Source: Arhodomonas aquaeolei DSM 8974 (GTDB lineage: Bacteria > Pseudomonadota > Gammaproteobacteria > Nitrococcales > Nitrococcaceae). From it: a stretch of 64,000 nt of DNA. The stretch is taken from contig NZ_KB894817.1 in the NCBI RefSeq assembly GCF_000374645.1, positions 1-64,000 of the forward strand. Reading direction: 5' to 3'. The notes under the pieces were generated by a model. That model saw nothing but the letters and a program-made list of their open reading frames with translations. It was not told where the DNA came from and made no database searches. Positions 16,331 to 23,774 of the stretch are shown here, piece after piece. Within the stretch, counting starts at the first letter, position 1; every line of letters starts with the position of its first letter. A program made the position numbers and the translations under genes.

Positions 16331-17668
16331 TCAGCGCATCCGGAAGAGCTCCTGGTGGAAGGCGCCCGCGGGCAGGCCGTGGCCGGTGAAGTCCCGTCGC
16401 AGTGCCCGGCCGAAGGCCACCGGGCCGCAGAACCAGAGGCCGGCCTCGCGCCACTCCGGCACCGCCTGGCGGATGTCGTCCGGCGTGAGCCGGCCGTCGC
16501 GCGGGGTAATGGTGACGTGCAGGCGCACGCCAGCGGCGCGGGCGTCCCGGGTCAGGCGTTCGATCGCGGCGGGATCGTGATCCGTGGTCGGGTGGAACAG
16601 GTCGACCGACGGTCCGCCCGGGTGACGGGCGAGATACTTCATGCGTGCGATGAAGGGTGTGATGCCGATGCCGGCACCGACCCAGATCTGGCGCGGGCGT
16701 GCGTCGTCGAAATCGAAGCAGCCGTAGGGCCCCTCCACGGTCACTGCCGTCCCCCCGCACAGCTGCTGTTGCAGCTGCGCGGTGTGGTCGCCGAGTCCCT
16801 TGACCACGAATTCCACGCAGCGCTCCTTCGGGTCCCAGGCCGAGGCAATGGTGTAGGGGTGCGCCCCCTCGTTACGGTCGACGGTCACGAAGGCGAACTG
16901 CCCGGGGACGTGGCCCGGCCAGTCCGGCGCGAGTGCGACGGTGGCGGCCACCACCCGCAACGGGTCGAACCGGGTGACCGAGCAGACCTGGCCGCTGACG
17001 CGGCGTGAACGGCCGATGCGGCCGCTGAGCGAGAGCGCCGCGGCGATGCTGCCTGCGGCGAGGAGTAACGCCAGCACCCAGCCGACCGGCTGCGCCCAGT
17101 AGTCTGTGCTGGTCAGCACAATCGCGTGAAAGACGAGGGCGAGGTAGCCCACCGCCAGCCACTTGTGAGTCCAGCGGAAGACGCGGTAGGGGACGCGCTG
17201 AAGCAGGGCGACCACGATCAGTGCGGCGACGGCGTAGAAGGTCCACTCGCCCACTGTCTCGGCGATCCCGCGCAGCATGTGCCCGAGCGATTCCCCGCCG
17301 GCTCCGCCGCCGTGGGCCGGGCCGGGTCCACGGCCGGGACGAGATAGCCATCCCCAGCCGACCATCCACTTCGTCCCCAGCGCCCACCACCAGTGAACGA
17401 CCGCCACGGTCAGGGCGGCGATGCCCAGCCACCGGTGCAGGCGGTACATCTTGTCGAGGCCGTTGAGCCGGCGTTCCGCCCGGGCGGGTCGGGTGGCCAG
17501 GACCATCGCCACGCTCATGGCCCCGATCGCGAGCACGCCCGTGTACTGAACGAATGCGTGCCGGAACGAGAAGTAGTTGAGTGGCTCTGGGAGGAGCGTA
17601 TCCGCGAGCAGCCAGAGGAGGGTCAGCCCGGCCAGGAAGGACCAGAGCGTGAGTTTGATGGCGCGCAT
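16331..17668 (-). CDS. Ferric-reductase-like flavocytochrome (FRE/NOX-type membrane oxidoreductase)
   Basis: The 445-residue protein begins MRAIKLTLWSFLAGLTLLWL. The N-terminal half has about six membrane helices, with His residues on two of them (MYRLHRWLGIAALTVAVVHWWW and YRVFRWTHKWLAV, LVFHAIVL) that would hold two b-type hemes. The C-terminal half (about 230-445) is a ferredoxin-reductase-like module: FAD-binding HPYTIASAW, NAD(P)-binding VGAGIGITPFIARM, and LWFCGPVAFGRALR. It would move electrons from NAD(P)H across the membrane, for example to ferric iron. A Gly/Pro-rich loop (RPGRGPGPAHGGGAGG) between helices is unusual. The ATG at 17668 follows AAGGGA. Confidence 0.8.
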   Translation of the reverse strand: MRAIKLTLWSFLAGLTLLWLLADTLLPEPLNYFSFRHAFVQYTGVLAIGAMSVAMVLATRPARAERRLNGLDKMYRLHRWLGIAALTVAVVHWWWALGTKWMVGWGWLSRPGRGPGPAHGGGAGGESLGHMLRGIAETVGEWTFYAVAALIVVALLQRVPYRVFRWTHKWLAVGYLALVFHAIVLTSTDYWAQPVGWVLALLLAAGSIAAALSLSGRIGRSRRVSGQVCSVTRFDPLRVVAATVALAPDWPGHVPGQFAFVTVDRNEGAHPYTIASAWDPKERCVEFVVKGLGDHTAQLQQQLCGGTAVTVEGPYGCFDFDDARPRQIWVGAGIGITPFIARMKYLARHPGGPSVDLFHPTTDHDPAAIERLTRDARAAGVRLHVTITPRDGRLTPDDIRQAVPEWREAGLWFCGPVAFGRALRRDFTGHGLPAGAFHQELFRMR

Positions 17669-17791
17669 CGCCGCGTGTCCCTTTTGCGTTGTCGTGTTAC
17701 CCGTTTGACGGGAATGATGACGCCTTCTGGTGCCGGCGGGCATGACGCGGGTCAACGCCCGCCGGCGGCTCGTGTGCCGGCTCTGCCGGTT

Positions 17792-18334
17792 CTATTGGGG
17801 CGTGCCCCGCACCATGCGCTGCAGGGTCGCGTCCCGGTCGACGTAGTGGTGCTTGAGGGCCCCGAGGATGTGGAGGGCCAGCACGCCCACCAGGATCCAG
17901 GGCAGGATCTCGTGCGCCTCCTCGCCGAACTCGTGGAGCGCCTCGTTCTCGGCGACCAGCGGCGGGAGGGAGAACAGCCCGAAGAAGCCGGGCGTGTGTC
18001 CGCCGGCCGAAGCCATGAACCAGCCGGACAGCGGGATGATGACCAGCAGCGCGATCAGTGCCCACTGCATCAGTGTTGCGAGCCGGCCGGGGAAGTCGGC
18101 GTCCCGCGGCGGGCGTTTACGGTTGGTGGTCCGCCAGAGCACCCGGAGGATGCCGAGCCCGAGCACGCCCACACCGAGGCTGACGTGGAATCCCATCAGG
18201 GTGTGCTCGGTGGACTCCGGGAGGTAACCCGCGAACCAGCCGATGGCAAGCATCAACACGATGGCTGCGGCAGTAAGCCAGTGGAGCCAGCGGGTGACCG
18301 TGCCGTAATCAAACGGTGTGTCGCGCAGTTGCAT
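17792..18334 (-). CDS. Cytochrome b561
   Basis: The 180-residue protein has four membrane helices and the b561 (prokaryotic CybB) heme ligands: the first His in YGTVTRWLHWLTAAAIV, the second in HTLMGFHVSLGVGVLGL, and further His in VLALHILGALKHHYVDRD. It starts MQLRDTPFDYGTVTRW, a usual b561 start. It carries electrons between the quinone pool and periplasmic acceptors, and in E. coli it acts as a superoxide:ubiquinone oxidoreductase. It lies 123 bases upstream of the flavocytochrome gene on the same strand and may be cotranscribed with it. It is divergent from the baeS-like sensor gene. Confidence 0.85.
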   Translation of the reverse strand: MQLRDTPFDYGTVTRWLHWLTAAAIVLMLAIGWFAGYLPESTEHTLMGFHVSLGVGVLGLGILRVLWRTTNRKRPPRDADFPGRLATLMQWALIALLVIIPLSGWFMASAGGHTPGFFGLFSLPPLVAENEALHEFGEEAHEILPWILVGVLALHILGALKHHYVDRDATLQRMVRGTPQ

Positions 18335-18516
18335 TGGAAGAACTCCTTGGTCGTGTCGGTTCACTCGCAATGGTGCGATGCGATAGTGGGCGGAATATGA
18401 AGATACCGGGGAGTCGGCGTGGTTGTGCTTGCGTCGTGCGTCCCGCGCGGGATACTTGGCGCACGCAACGTGGCCTGCCATGACGGAGGTCAAGTCGAGA
18501 GGGTGGGCAGAAATTG

Positions 18517-20040
18517 ATGAGACGACCGGGCATCACCGCGAAGCTGTTTCTCGCCATTCTGGGCGTCACGCTGTGCGTGGTCGTGCTCATGACCTTTGCG
18601 GTACAGATGACCTTTCGCAGCGATTTCCTCGACTACGTGCGAGAGCGCGAGGGCGAGCGTATCGACATGCTGGCGTCGGTGCTCGCCGATTATTATCGCG
18701 AGGCCGGCGACTGGCACGATCTGTCCGAAGACGGGCACTGGCGGCGCCTGCTCCGGGAGGCGCTGTGGCGCCAGCGAGAGGCGGAGGCCCATCACCGCGA
18801 GCGCGACGACGGCGAGGACCACGACGAACACCGGGAGCGGGATCACGGGGACGACGATGGCCGCGATGACCGCCACCGCGAGCGCGACGATGATGGCCAC
18901 GGCGGGTCCCGGCGTGCGGTTGCCGGTCCTCCCGGGGACGTGCCGTCCATGCAGGGCCCGGTCCGTTTCGGCCCGGCCCTGCTGAATGCGGAGCGGCAGC
19001 ACGTTGCCGGGCCTAAGGCGGTGCCGGGTCAGTCGGAGTCGCGGCCGGTCATGGTGGATGGCGTAACCGTGGGCTGGCTTGTCTATCGCCCCCCGGGGCG
19101 TATCACCGACCATCTGGCCCTGCGTTTCCAGGAGAAACAGTTCGACGCCGCCTGGATGACCGCGCTGGTCGTGGTCGTGCTGGCCACAGTGGTGAGCCTG
19201 CTGCTCGCCCGTGGCTTTCTGGCACCGGTGCGCCGGCTGGCGGGCGCGACCCGGGCGCTCACCGCCGGGCGGTTCGACACACGGGTGGACGAGCCCCGCC
19301 GCGACGAGCTCGGCCAGCTGGCCAACGACTTCAACCGCCTGGCCGAGACCCTGGAGCGCAACGAGCGCCTGCGCCGCGCATTCATGGCGGATATCTCCCA
19401 TGAGCTGCGCACGCCACTGTCGGTGCTGCGGGCCGAGCTGGAGGCCATGGAGGACGGTGTGCGCCCGCTCACCCGCGAGTCACTGGCGGGCCTTCAGGGC
19501 AGTGTCGCCACCCTGAGCAAGCTCGTCGACGACCTCTACGAGCTCTCGCTCTCCGATGCCGGTGCGCTCAATTATCGTATGGAGACACTGGATCTTGCCG
19601 CGTTGGCGGGGGCGATCGCCGAGCAGTGGCGCCCGCGGATGGCCGATGCGGGGCTCATGCTGGAGCTGGAGTTGCCCGACGCGCCGGTGACAGTCACCGC
19701 CGACCGTGGCCGCATTGGCCAGCTCCTGGGTAATCTGCTGCACAACAGCCTTTGTTATACGGACCGCGGCGGCGAGGCGCGCCTCGCCCTGGCCACGGTG
19801 GGCGGCGAGGCCGTGCTGCGGCTGGAGGACTCTGCGCCCGGCGTGCCCGCCGAGGCCCTGGAGCGGCTTTTCGACCGGCTCTACCGGGTGGAGGGCTCGC
19901 GTAGCCGCTCGAGCGGCGGCGCCGGTCTGGGCCTTGCCATATGCCGTAACATCGCGGAGGCCCACGGCGGCCGCATCGACGCGTATACGGCCCCCACCGG
20001 CGGTGTCGGCATTCGACTGACGCTCCCGCTGGCGGGCTGA
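18517..20040 (+). CDS. BaeS-like sensor histidine kinase with His/Asp-rich periplasmic insertion
   Basis: This 507-residue kinase has two membrane helices (AKLFLAILGVTLCVVVLMTF and AWMTALVVVVLATVVSLLLA), a HAMP domain, the HisKA box (ADISHELRTPLSVLRAE) and a HATPase domain (ending GAGLGLAICRNIAEAHGG). It resembles BaeS in domain order and in sharing an operon with a BaeR-like regulator. The periplasmic part carries, at about residues 89-130, a stretch made almost wholly of His, Asp, Glu, Arg and Gly, for example HHRERDDGEDHDEHRERDH. That is not typical of BaeS and could bind divalent metals such as zinc or copper. Neighbours encoding cytochromes and an EF-hand protein fit an envelope metal/redox stress response. 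The ATG at 18517 follows a possible TTG at 18514. Confidence 0.85.
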   Translation: MRRPGITAKLFLAILGVTLCVVVLMTFAVQMTFRSDFLDYVREREGERIDMLASVLADYYREAGDWHDLSEDGHWRRLLREALWRQREAEAHHRERDDGEDHDEHRERDHGDDDGRDDRHRERDDDGHGGSRRAVAGPPGDVPSMQGPVRFGPALLNAERQHVAGPKAVPGQSESRPVMVDGVTVGWLVYRPPGRITDHLALRFQEKQFDAAWMTALVVVVLATVVSLLLARGFLAPVRRLAGATRALTAGRFDTRVDEPRRDELGQLANDFNRLAETLERNERLRRAFMADISHELRTPLSVLRAELEAMEDGVRPLTRESLAGLQGSVATLSKLVDDLYELSLSDAGALNYRMETLDLAALAGAIAEQWRPRMADAGLMLELELPDAPVTVTADRGRIGQLLGNLLHNSLCYTDRGGEARLALATVGGEAVLRLEDSAPGVPAEALERLFDRLYRVEGSRSRSSGGAGLGLAICRNIAEAHGGRIDAYTAPTGGVGIRLTLPLAG

Positions 20041-20077
20041 GTGACGGGACCTGATTAACCAGGAGGGTATCCAGGGC

Positions 20078-20755
20078 ATGAGTGGACGCATCCTCATCGT
20101 CGAGGACGAGCCCCAGCTCGCGGGGCTGCTGGCGGACTATCTGCGCGCGGCGGGCTACGAGCCGCACGTGCTCGACGACGGCCGCGAGGTCGTTCCCTGG
20201 GTCCGGGCCAACCAGCCCGACCTCGTCCTCCTCGACCTCATGCTTCCCGGCGAGGACGGCATGAGCGTGTGCCGTGCGATCCGCGGCTTCAGCGATGTGC
20301 CGGTGGTCATGGTCACCGCCCGGGTGGAGGAGATCGACCGCCTTCTCGGCCTGGAGCTCGGTGCCGACGACTACATCTGCAAGCCGTTCAGCCCCCGGGA
20401 GGTGGTGGCGCGGGTCAAGGCCATCCTGCGCCGGACCCGCAGCGATCCACCCGTCGGGGGAGGCCGCGGACTCGCTGTGGATGAGGCCGGTTACCGTGCC
20501 AGCCTCGACGGCGAGCCGCTGTCGCTGACCCCGGTGGAGTTCCGCCTGCTCGCCACCCTGGCGGCGCACCCCGGACGGGTGTTCTCCAGGGATCAGCTCC
20601 TCGACCACCTCTACGACGACCATCGCGTGGTCACCGACCGGACGGTGGATACCCACGTCAAGAACCTGCGCCGCAAGATGGCGGCGATCCGCGGCGACCA
20701 GGAGCTGATCCGCTCGGTCTACGGGGTCGGCTACCGGCTGGAGGCGCTCGACTGA
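20078..20755 (+). CDS. OmpR-family response regulator (BaeR-like)
   Basis: The 225-residue protein has a receiver domain with the acidic pair VEDEP, phospho-acceptor Asp in [13 protein letters not shown], and Lys in [15 protein letters not shown] winged-helix DNA-binding domain follows ([20 protein letters not shown] and [13 protein letters not shown]). It lies 37 bases after the sensor gene behind a good ribosome site and is its obvious partner. Its last 25 bases overlap the convergent cytochrome c gene. Likely targets are the cytochrome and EF-hand genes alongside, but no repeated binding site could be recognised by eye. Confidence 0.9.
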   Translation: MSGRILIVEDEPQLAGLLADYLRAAGYEPHVLDDGREVVPWVRANQPDLVLLDLMLPGEDGMSVCRAIRGFSDVPVVMVTARVEEIDRLLGLELGADDYICKPFSPREVVARVKAILRRTRSDPPVGGGRGLAVDEAGYRASLDGEPLSLTPVEFRLLATLAAHPGRVFSRDQLLDHLYDDHRVVTDRTVDTHVKNLRRKMAAIRGDQELIRSVYGVGYRLEALD

Positions 20756-21237
20756 TCGCCGCTCGGGGCGCGCACGTCCGGGAAACGGCCGGAGGCGTAT
20801 CGGTCGTGACACTGCACGCAGTTCCTGGTCATGCGCTCGTAGACATGTAATTCCTTGGCGGTATCCCGGCGCTGGCCCGCGCGCGCGAGGTCGGCGGAGA
20901 TGTCGTGGAATTCCCGGTCGAGCTTGATGAATCCGGGTGGAACGGCCGCCTTGAGATCCTTGCGGTCCTGGGACGTGAGCGAGCGTTTGAGTATGAAGCT
21001 GTCGTGGATGCGCTGCGCGTTCTGCCTCACCGACTCGTGATCGCCGGTCACGATAGCGGTGTGGATACGGCCCATGGCGGATTGCACGGAGCGCATCTCC
21101 TGGCGCAGCAGACGGTCGAGCTTGTCGGTGAGGTTGGGCGTCACCGACGCCTGGCCGAACGCGGCGCTGCCGACGGCGATAGCGAGCACCGTGGTAATGG
21201 CCGTTGCGAATAGCCGTGGATGACGGAGTACGGGCAT
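20731..21237 (-). CDS. Periplasmic c'-type monoheme cytochrome
   Basis: The 168-residue protein has a signal peptide ([20 protein letters not shown]) and a single heme-binding motif, CVQCH, near the C-terminus (about residue 143). The rest is predicted helix. A four-helix body with the heme site in the last helix is the layout of cytochrome c'/c556 family proteins, which bind NO or act in electron transfer. The ribosome site AAAGGAGG precedes the ATG at 21237. The 3' end overlaps the end of the baeR-like gene by 25 bases in the opposite sense. Confidence 0.8.
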   Translation of the reverse strand: MPVLRHPRLFATAITTVLAIAVGSAAFGQASVTPNLTDKLDRLLRQEMRSVQSAMGRIHTAIVTGDHESVRQNAQRIHDSFILKRSLTSQDRKDLKAAVPPGFIKLDREFHDISADLARAGQRRDTAKELHVYERMTRNCVQCHDRYASGRFPDVRAPSGDQSSASSR

Positions 21238-21439
21238 GGCGCACCTCCTTTAACAAGTACATAAAATGAATGTTATAAAACGATAAGCGGCGCCTCCTGT
21301 CGGGTCAAACGCGCCCGGCAGACGTTCACATTGTCTTCGCGATTCGCGCATATTCCCTCCATTGCCCGTGAGCAGAATCGTCTGCGAGGTCGCGGTCGGC
21401 CGCGGCCGAAACCCTTGCAGCAATCACGGGAGATGACCC

Positions 21440-21907
21440 ATGCGTAAAGGCAAGCTCTTGATCGGTGCCACCGTTCTCACTGTCGTCGTTGCGGGCGTGG
21501 CCAATGCCAGCCCGGACCGGCGCGGGGGCCACGGTGCGTCCATGATGTCGGGTGTGACCCCGGACGACCTGCCCATGAGCGTCCAGGACCTCAAGGACCG
21601 CCAGGCGGGCCGTTTCTCGGAGGCGGACGTCAACGGTGACGGCCAGCTCGACGCCCAGGAGATGCAGGCGCTGATGATGCGCATGCGTGCCGAGCGCCGC
21701 ATCCAGCGGCTCGACAGCGACGGTGACGGTGCCGTCAGCCAGGACGAGTTCGCTTACCCGATGGAGCGCCGGCTGATGCGGATGGACCGCAACGGCGACG
21801 GCCGCATCGAGCGCAGCGAGATCGCTCGTGGCTGGCACGAGGGCGGTCGCCGGGGCGCCTACGGCGAGCGTGGTGAGGGCGGCGAGCGCCGGGGCGACGA
21901 CGACTGA
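21440..21907 (+). CDS. Exported EF-hand calcium-binding protein
   Basis: The 155-residue protein has a signal peptide (LLIGATVLTVVVAGVANA) and three EF-hand loops with regular acidic spacing: DVNGDGQLDAQE, DSDGDGAVSQDE and DRNGDGRIERSE. These should bind calcium in the periplasm. The C-terminus is a Gly/Glu/Arg-rich tail (GAYGERGEGGERRGDDD). A similar acidic Gly-rich run occurs in the loop of the cytochrome b encoded next. The ribosome site GGGAGA lies before the ATG. Small EF-hand proteins are often found beside diheme/b-type cytochromes in proteobacteria, but their role is not established. Confidence 0.82.
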   Translation: MRKGKLLIGATVLTVVVAGVANASPDRRGGHGASMMSGVTPDDLPMSVQDLKDRQAGRFSEADVNGDGQLDAQEMQALMMRMRAERRIQRLDSDGDGAVSQDEFAYPMERRLMRMDRNGDGRIERSEIARGWHEGGRRGAYGERGEGGERRGDDD

Positions 21908-21991
21908 CGCCACGGCCGGAGGCGCCGCGTGCGCGGTGCCTCCATACTGTGAGTGGACAGGGCGTCGGCCCGTTTCGACAAAGGAGGGTGT

Positions 21992-22651
21992 ATGAGCACG
22001 GAAGAAGAGGATGGCGGAACCCCCGCCGCGGAGACGGTCCGGGTGTGGGACCCGCTCGTGCGGCTGTTTCACTGGTCGCTGGTGGTGGCCTTTACCGTCG
22101 CCTACCTCTCCTCCGAGGAGGAGAGCGCGCTCCACGTGTATTCCGGGTACGTCGTGCTGGGGCTGATCGTTGTGCGCCTGATCTGGGGCGTGGTCGGCTC
22201 CAGGCACGCGCGTTTCCGTGACTTCGTGCGGCCGCCGGGGGAGGTCTTTGCCTACCTGCGGGGGCTGGCGTCCGGTCAGCCGCGCCACTACCTCGGCCAC
22301 AATCCCGCCGGTGGCTGGATGGTCATCGCGCTGCTCGTCAGCCTGTTCGTCGTGACCCTGAGCGGCGTGGTGCTCGACTTCGCCGAGGGCGGCGGCGCGA
22401 TGGCCGCGGCCGGCAGCGGGGTGGCGGTGATCGCCACGGCGCGCGCGGATGAGGGTGAGTACGGCGAATACGGTGAGGGCGGCGAACGCGGTGAAGGCGG
22501 CGAGGAGTTCTGGGAGGAGGTCCACGAGGCCTCGGCCAACGTGACGCTCTTTCTCGTATTCCTGCATATCGCCGGGGTGATCGTCTCGAGCCTGCTCCAT
22601 CGCGAGAACCTGGTCCGCGCGATGGTGACGGGCCGCAAACCCAGGGCCTGA
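21992..22651 (+). CDS. Cytochrome b561-like membrane protein (Ni,Fe-hydrogenase cytochrome b type)
   Basis: The 219-residue protein has four helices and heme-ligand candidates in VWDPLVRLFHWSLVVAF, ESALHVYSGYVVLGLIVV and FLVFLHIAGVIVSSLLH. These are typical of COG3658-type b cytochromes that pass electrons from quinol to periplasmic c cytochromes. Between helices three and four lies a Gly/Glu-rich stretch, DEGEYGEYGEGGERGEGGEE, not part of the family core. The start at 21992 follows AAAGGAGGG. Together with the c'-type cytochrome and EF-hand protein it may form a small electron chain controlled by the neighbouring two-component system. Confidence 0.82.
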   Translation: MSTEEEDGGTPAAETVRVWDPLVRLFHWSLVVAFTVAYLSSEEESALHVYSGYVVLGLIVVRLIWGVVGSRHARFRDFVRPPGEVFAYLRGLASGQPRHYLGHNPAGGWMVIALLVSLFVVTLSGVVLDFAEGGGAMAAAGSGVAVIATARADEGEYGEYGEGGERGEGGEEFWEEVHEASANVTLFLVFLHIAGVIVSSLLHRENLVRAMVTGRKPRA

Positions 22652-22728
22652 CCGCGGGCCCGGGTCGGTCGCCCGTCTTGCGGGTAAGTGGGCGGCCGGG
22701 CTGTCGCGGCGGGGGGCTGTATTGCGGG

Positions 22729-23055
22729 TCAGCCCCTCGCCGCCGGCAGGTTCAGCATCACCACGCCGGCGACGATCAGCGCGATCCCGCCGGCCTTGGC
22801 GAGCGGAAACGTCTCGCCGAACACCAGCGCCCCGGTGATCGCCACGCCGACCATCCCGAGCCCCGCCCAGAGGGCGTAGACGTAGCCCACCGGCAGGTGT
22901 TTCAGGCTCATCGACAGGAGCACGAAGGCGAGGGCGTAGCCCGCGACCACGATCGCCGATGGGCCGGGACGGGAGAAGCCGTCGGAGGCCTTGAGTGCGG
23001 TGGTTGCGATCACCTCGCTGGTGATCGCGACGGCGAGCCAGATCAGCGCGTTCAT
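22729..23055 (-). CDS. Small multidrug resistance (SMR/EmrE-type) efflux protein
   Basis: The 108-residue protein has four membrane helices and the SMR signature: the essential membrane Glu in VAITSEVIATTALKASDGFS (aligning with EmrE Glu14), then LPVGYVYALWAGLGMVG and a final helix ending MLNLPAARG. The motif around the Glu is of the EmrE/QacC kind, which exports quaternary ammonium compounds and other cations, and not the guanidinium-exporter kind. The start overlaps the stop of the upstream tetR gene (ATGA), so the pump and its regulator are coupled. Confidence 0.9.
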   Translation of the reverse strand: MNALIWLAVAITSEVIATTALKASDGFSRPGPSAIVVAGYALAFVLLSMSLKHLPVGYVYALWAGLGMVGVAITGALVFGETFPLAKAGGIALIVAGVVMLNLPAARG

Positions 23056-23603
23056 GTCCCCGCCTCCGTCATCGCCTGCAGCCGGGCCATTACCGCGGCC
23101 CGCTCGTGCGCGTCCAGCGCCGGCAGGGCGAAGAGGTCGTTCATCCAGAGCCCGTCCGCGGCCAGGCGCACCACCATGGCGTCCACCGCGTCGATGCCGT
23201 CGTCCGCCAGCGCCGCCCGCCATGCCGGCTGGCGCTCGCGGATCGGGTCGAGCAGCGCCGGCGCGCCCGCGCCGGCGGCGAGGACAGCGGCGGCCATGCG
23301 GCTGTCCGGGTGCTCGCCGCGGTCCGGCGGCGAACACGTTGCCAGGTAGCCGCGGGCCCAGCTCCCGGGGCCGGCATCGGTCTCGCGGTGGGCGGCGATG
23401 CCGTCCTCGGTGACGGTGAGCAGGTGGGTCACCATCGCCCCGAGCAGCGCCTCCTTGGACGGGAAGTGATAGATCAGCCCGCCCTTGCTCACGCCGGCCT
23501 CCCGTGCCACTGCCGCCAGGGTGAGGTGGCGCACGCCCTGCTCCCGCACGAGCCGCGCGGCGGCCTGGAGCAGGCGCTCCCGCGTTGAATCCCGTTCGCC
23601 CAT
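23052..23603 (-). CDS. TetR-family repressor
   Basis: The 183-residue regulator has a classical TetR N-terminus, MGERDSTRERLLQAAARLV, with the helix-turn-helix LTLAAVAREAGVSKGGLIYH and a helical ligand-binding domain. GGAG six bases upstream supports the ATG at 23603 over a GTG at 23615. It is cotranscribed with the SMR pump gene and divergent from aidB. A perfect palindrome lies in the space between, so it very likely represses its own operon and perhaps aidB, with release by a pump substrate or acyl compound. Confidence 0.9.
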   Translation of the reverse strand: MGERDSTRERLLQAAARLVREQGVRHLTLAAVAREAGVSKGGLIYHFPSKEALLGAMVTHLLTVTEDGIAAHRETDAGPGSWARGYLATCSPPDRGEHPDSRMAAAVLAAGAGAPALLDPIRERQPAWRAALADDGIDAVDAMVVRLAADGLWMNDLFALPALDAHERAAVMARLQAMTEAGT

Positions 23604-23638
23604 GACGGACTCCACGTCTCACAGTATGACGGGCGAGG

Positions 23639-23662
23639 ACTATACCGACCAGACGGTATAGT
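23639..23662. promoter_or_regulatory. TetR operator between the efflux operon and aidB
   Basis: ACTATACCG-N6-CGGTATAGT is a perfect 24-base palindrome, 36 bases upstream of the tetR start and 112 bases upstream of the aidB start. Size, symmetry and place are those of a TetR-family operator. The right half contains a -10-like TATAGT for the leftward operon, so binding would block RNA polymerase. Confidence 0.8.
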
Positions 23663-23774
23663 TTCCACCCGGCCGGCGAATGCTACGCTGAATCAGCAGG
23701 TTGGTGGGGGCTGGCGGGCACGCTACCCCCGCGGACCGCACCGATATTCACGTCGCCGCGGCAGGAGGCCGGCC

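Noticed and set aside
22729-23622. A single long fused frame covering both the SMR and the TetR genes
   Set aside because: Only its last third is real (the SMR protein). The TetR domain is read in another frame, with an ATGA overlap between the two genes.
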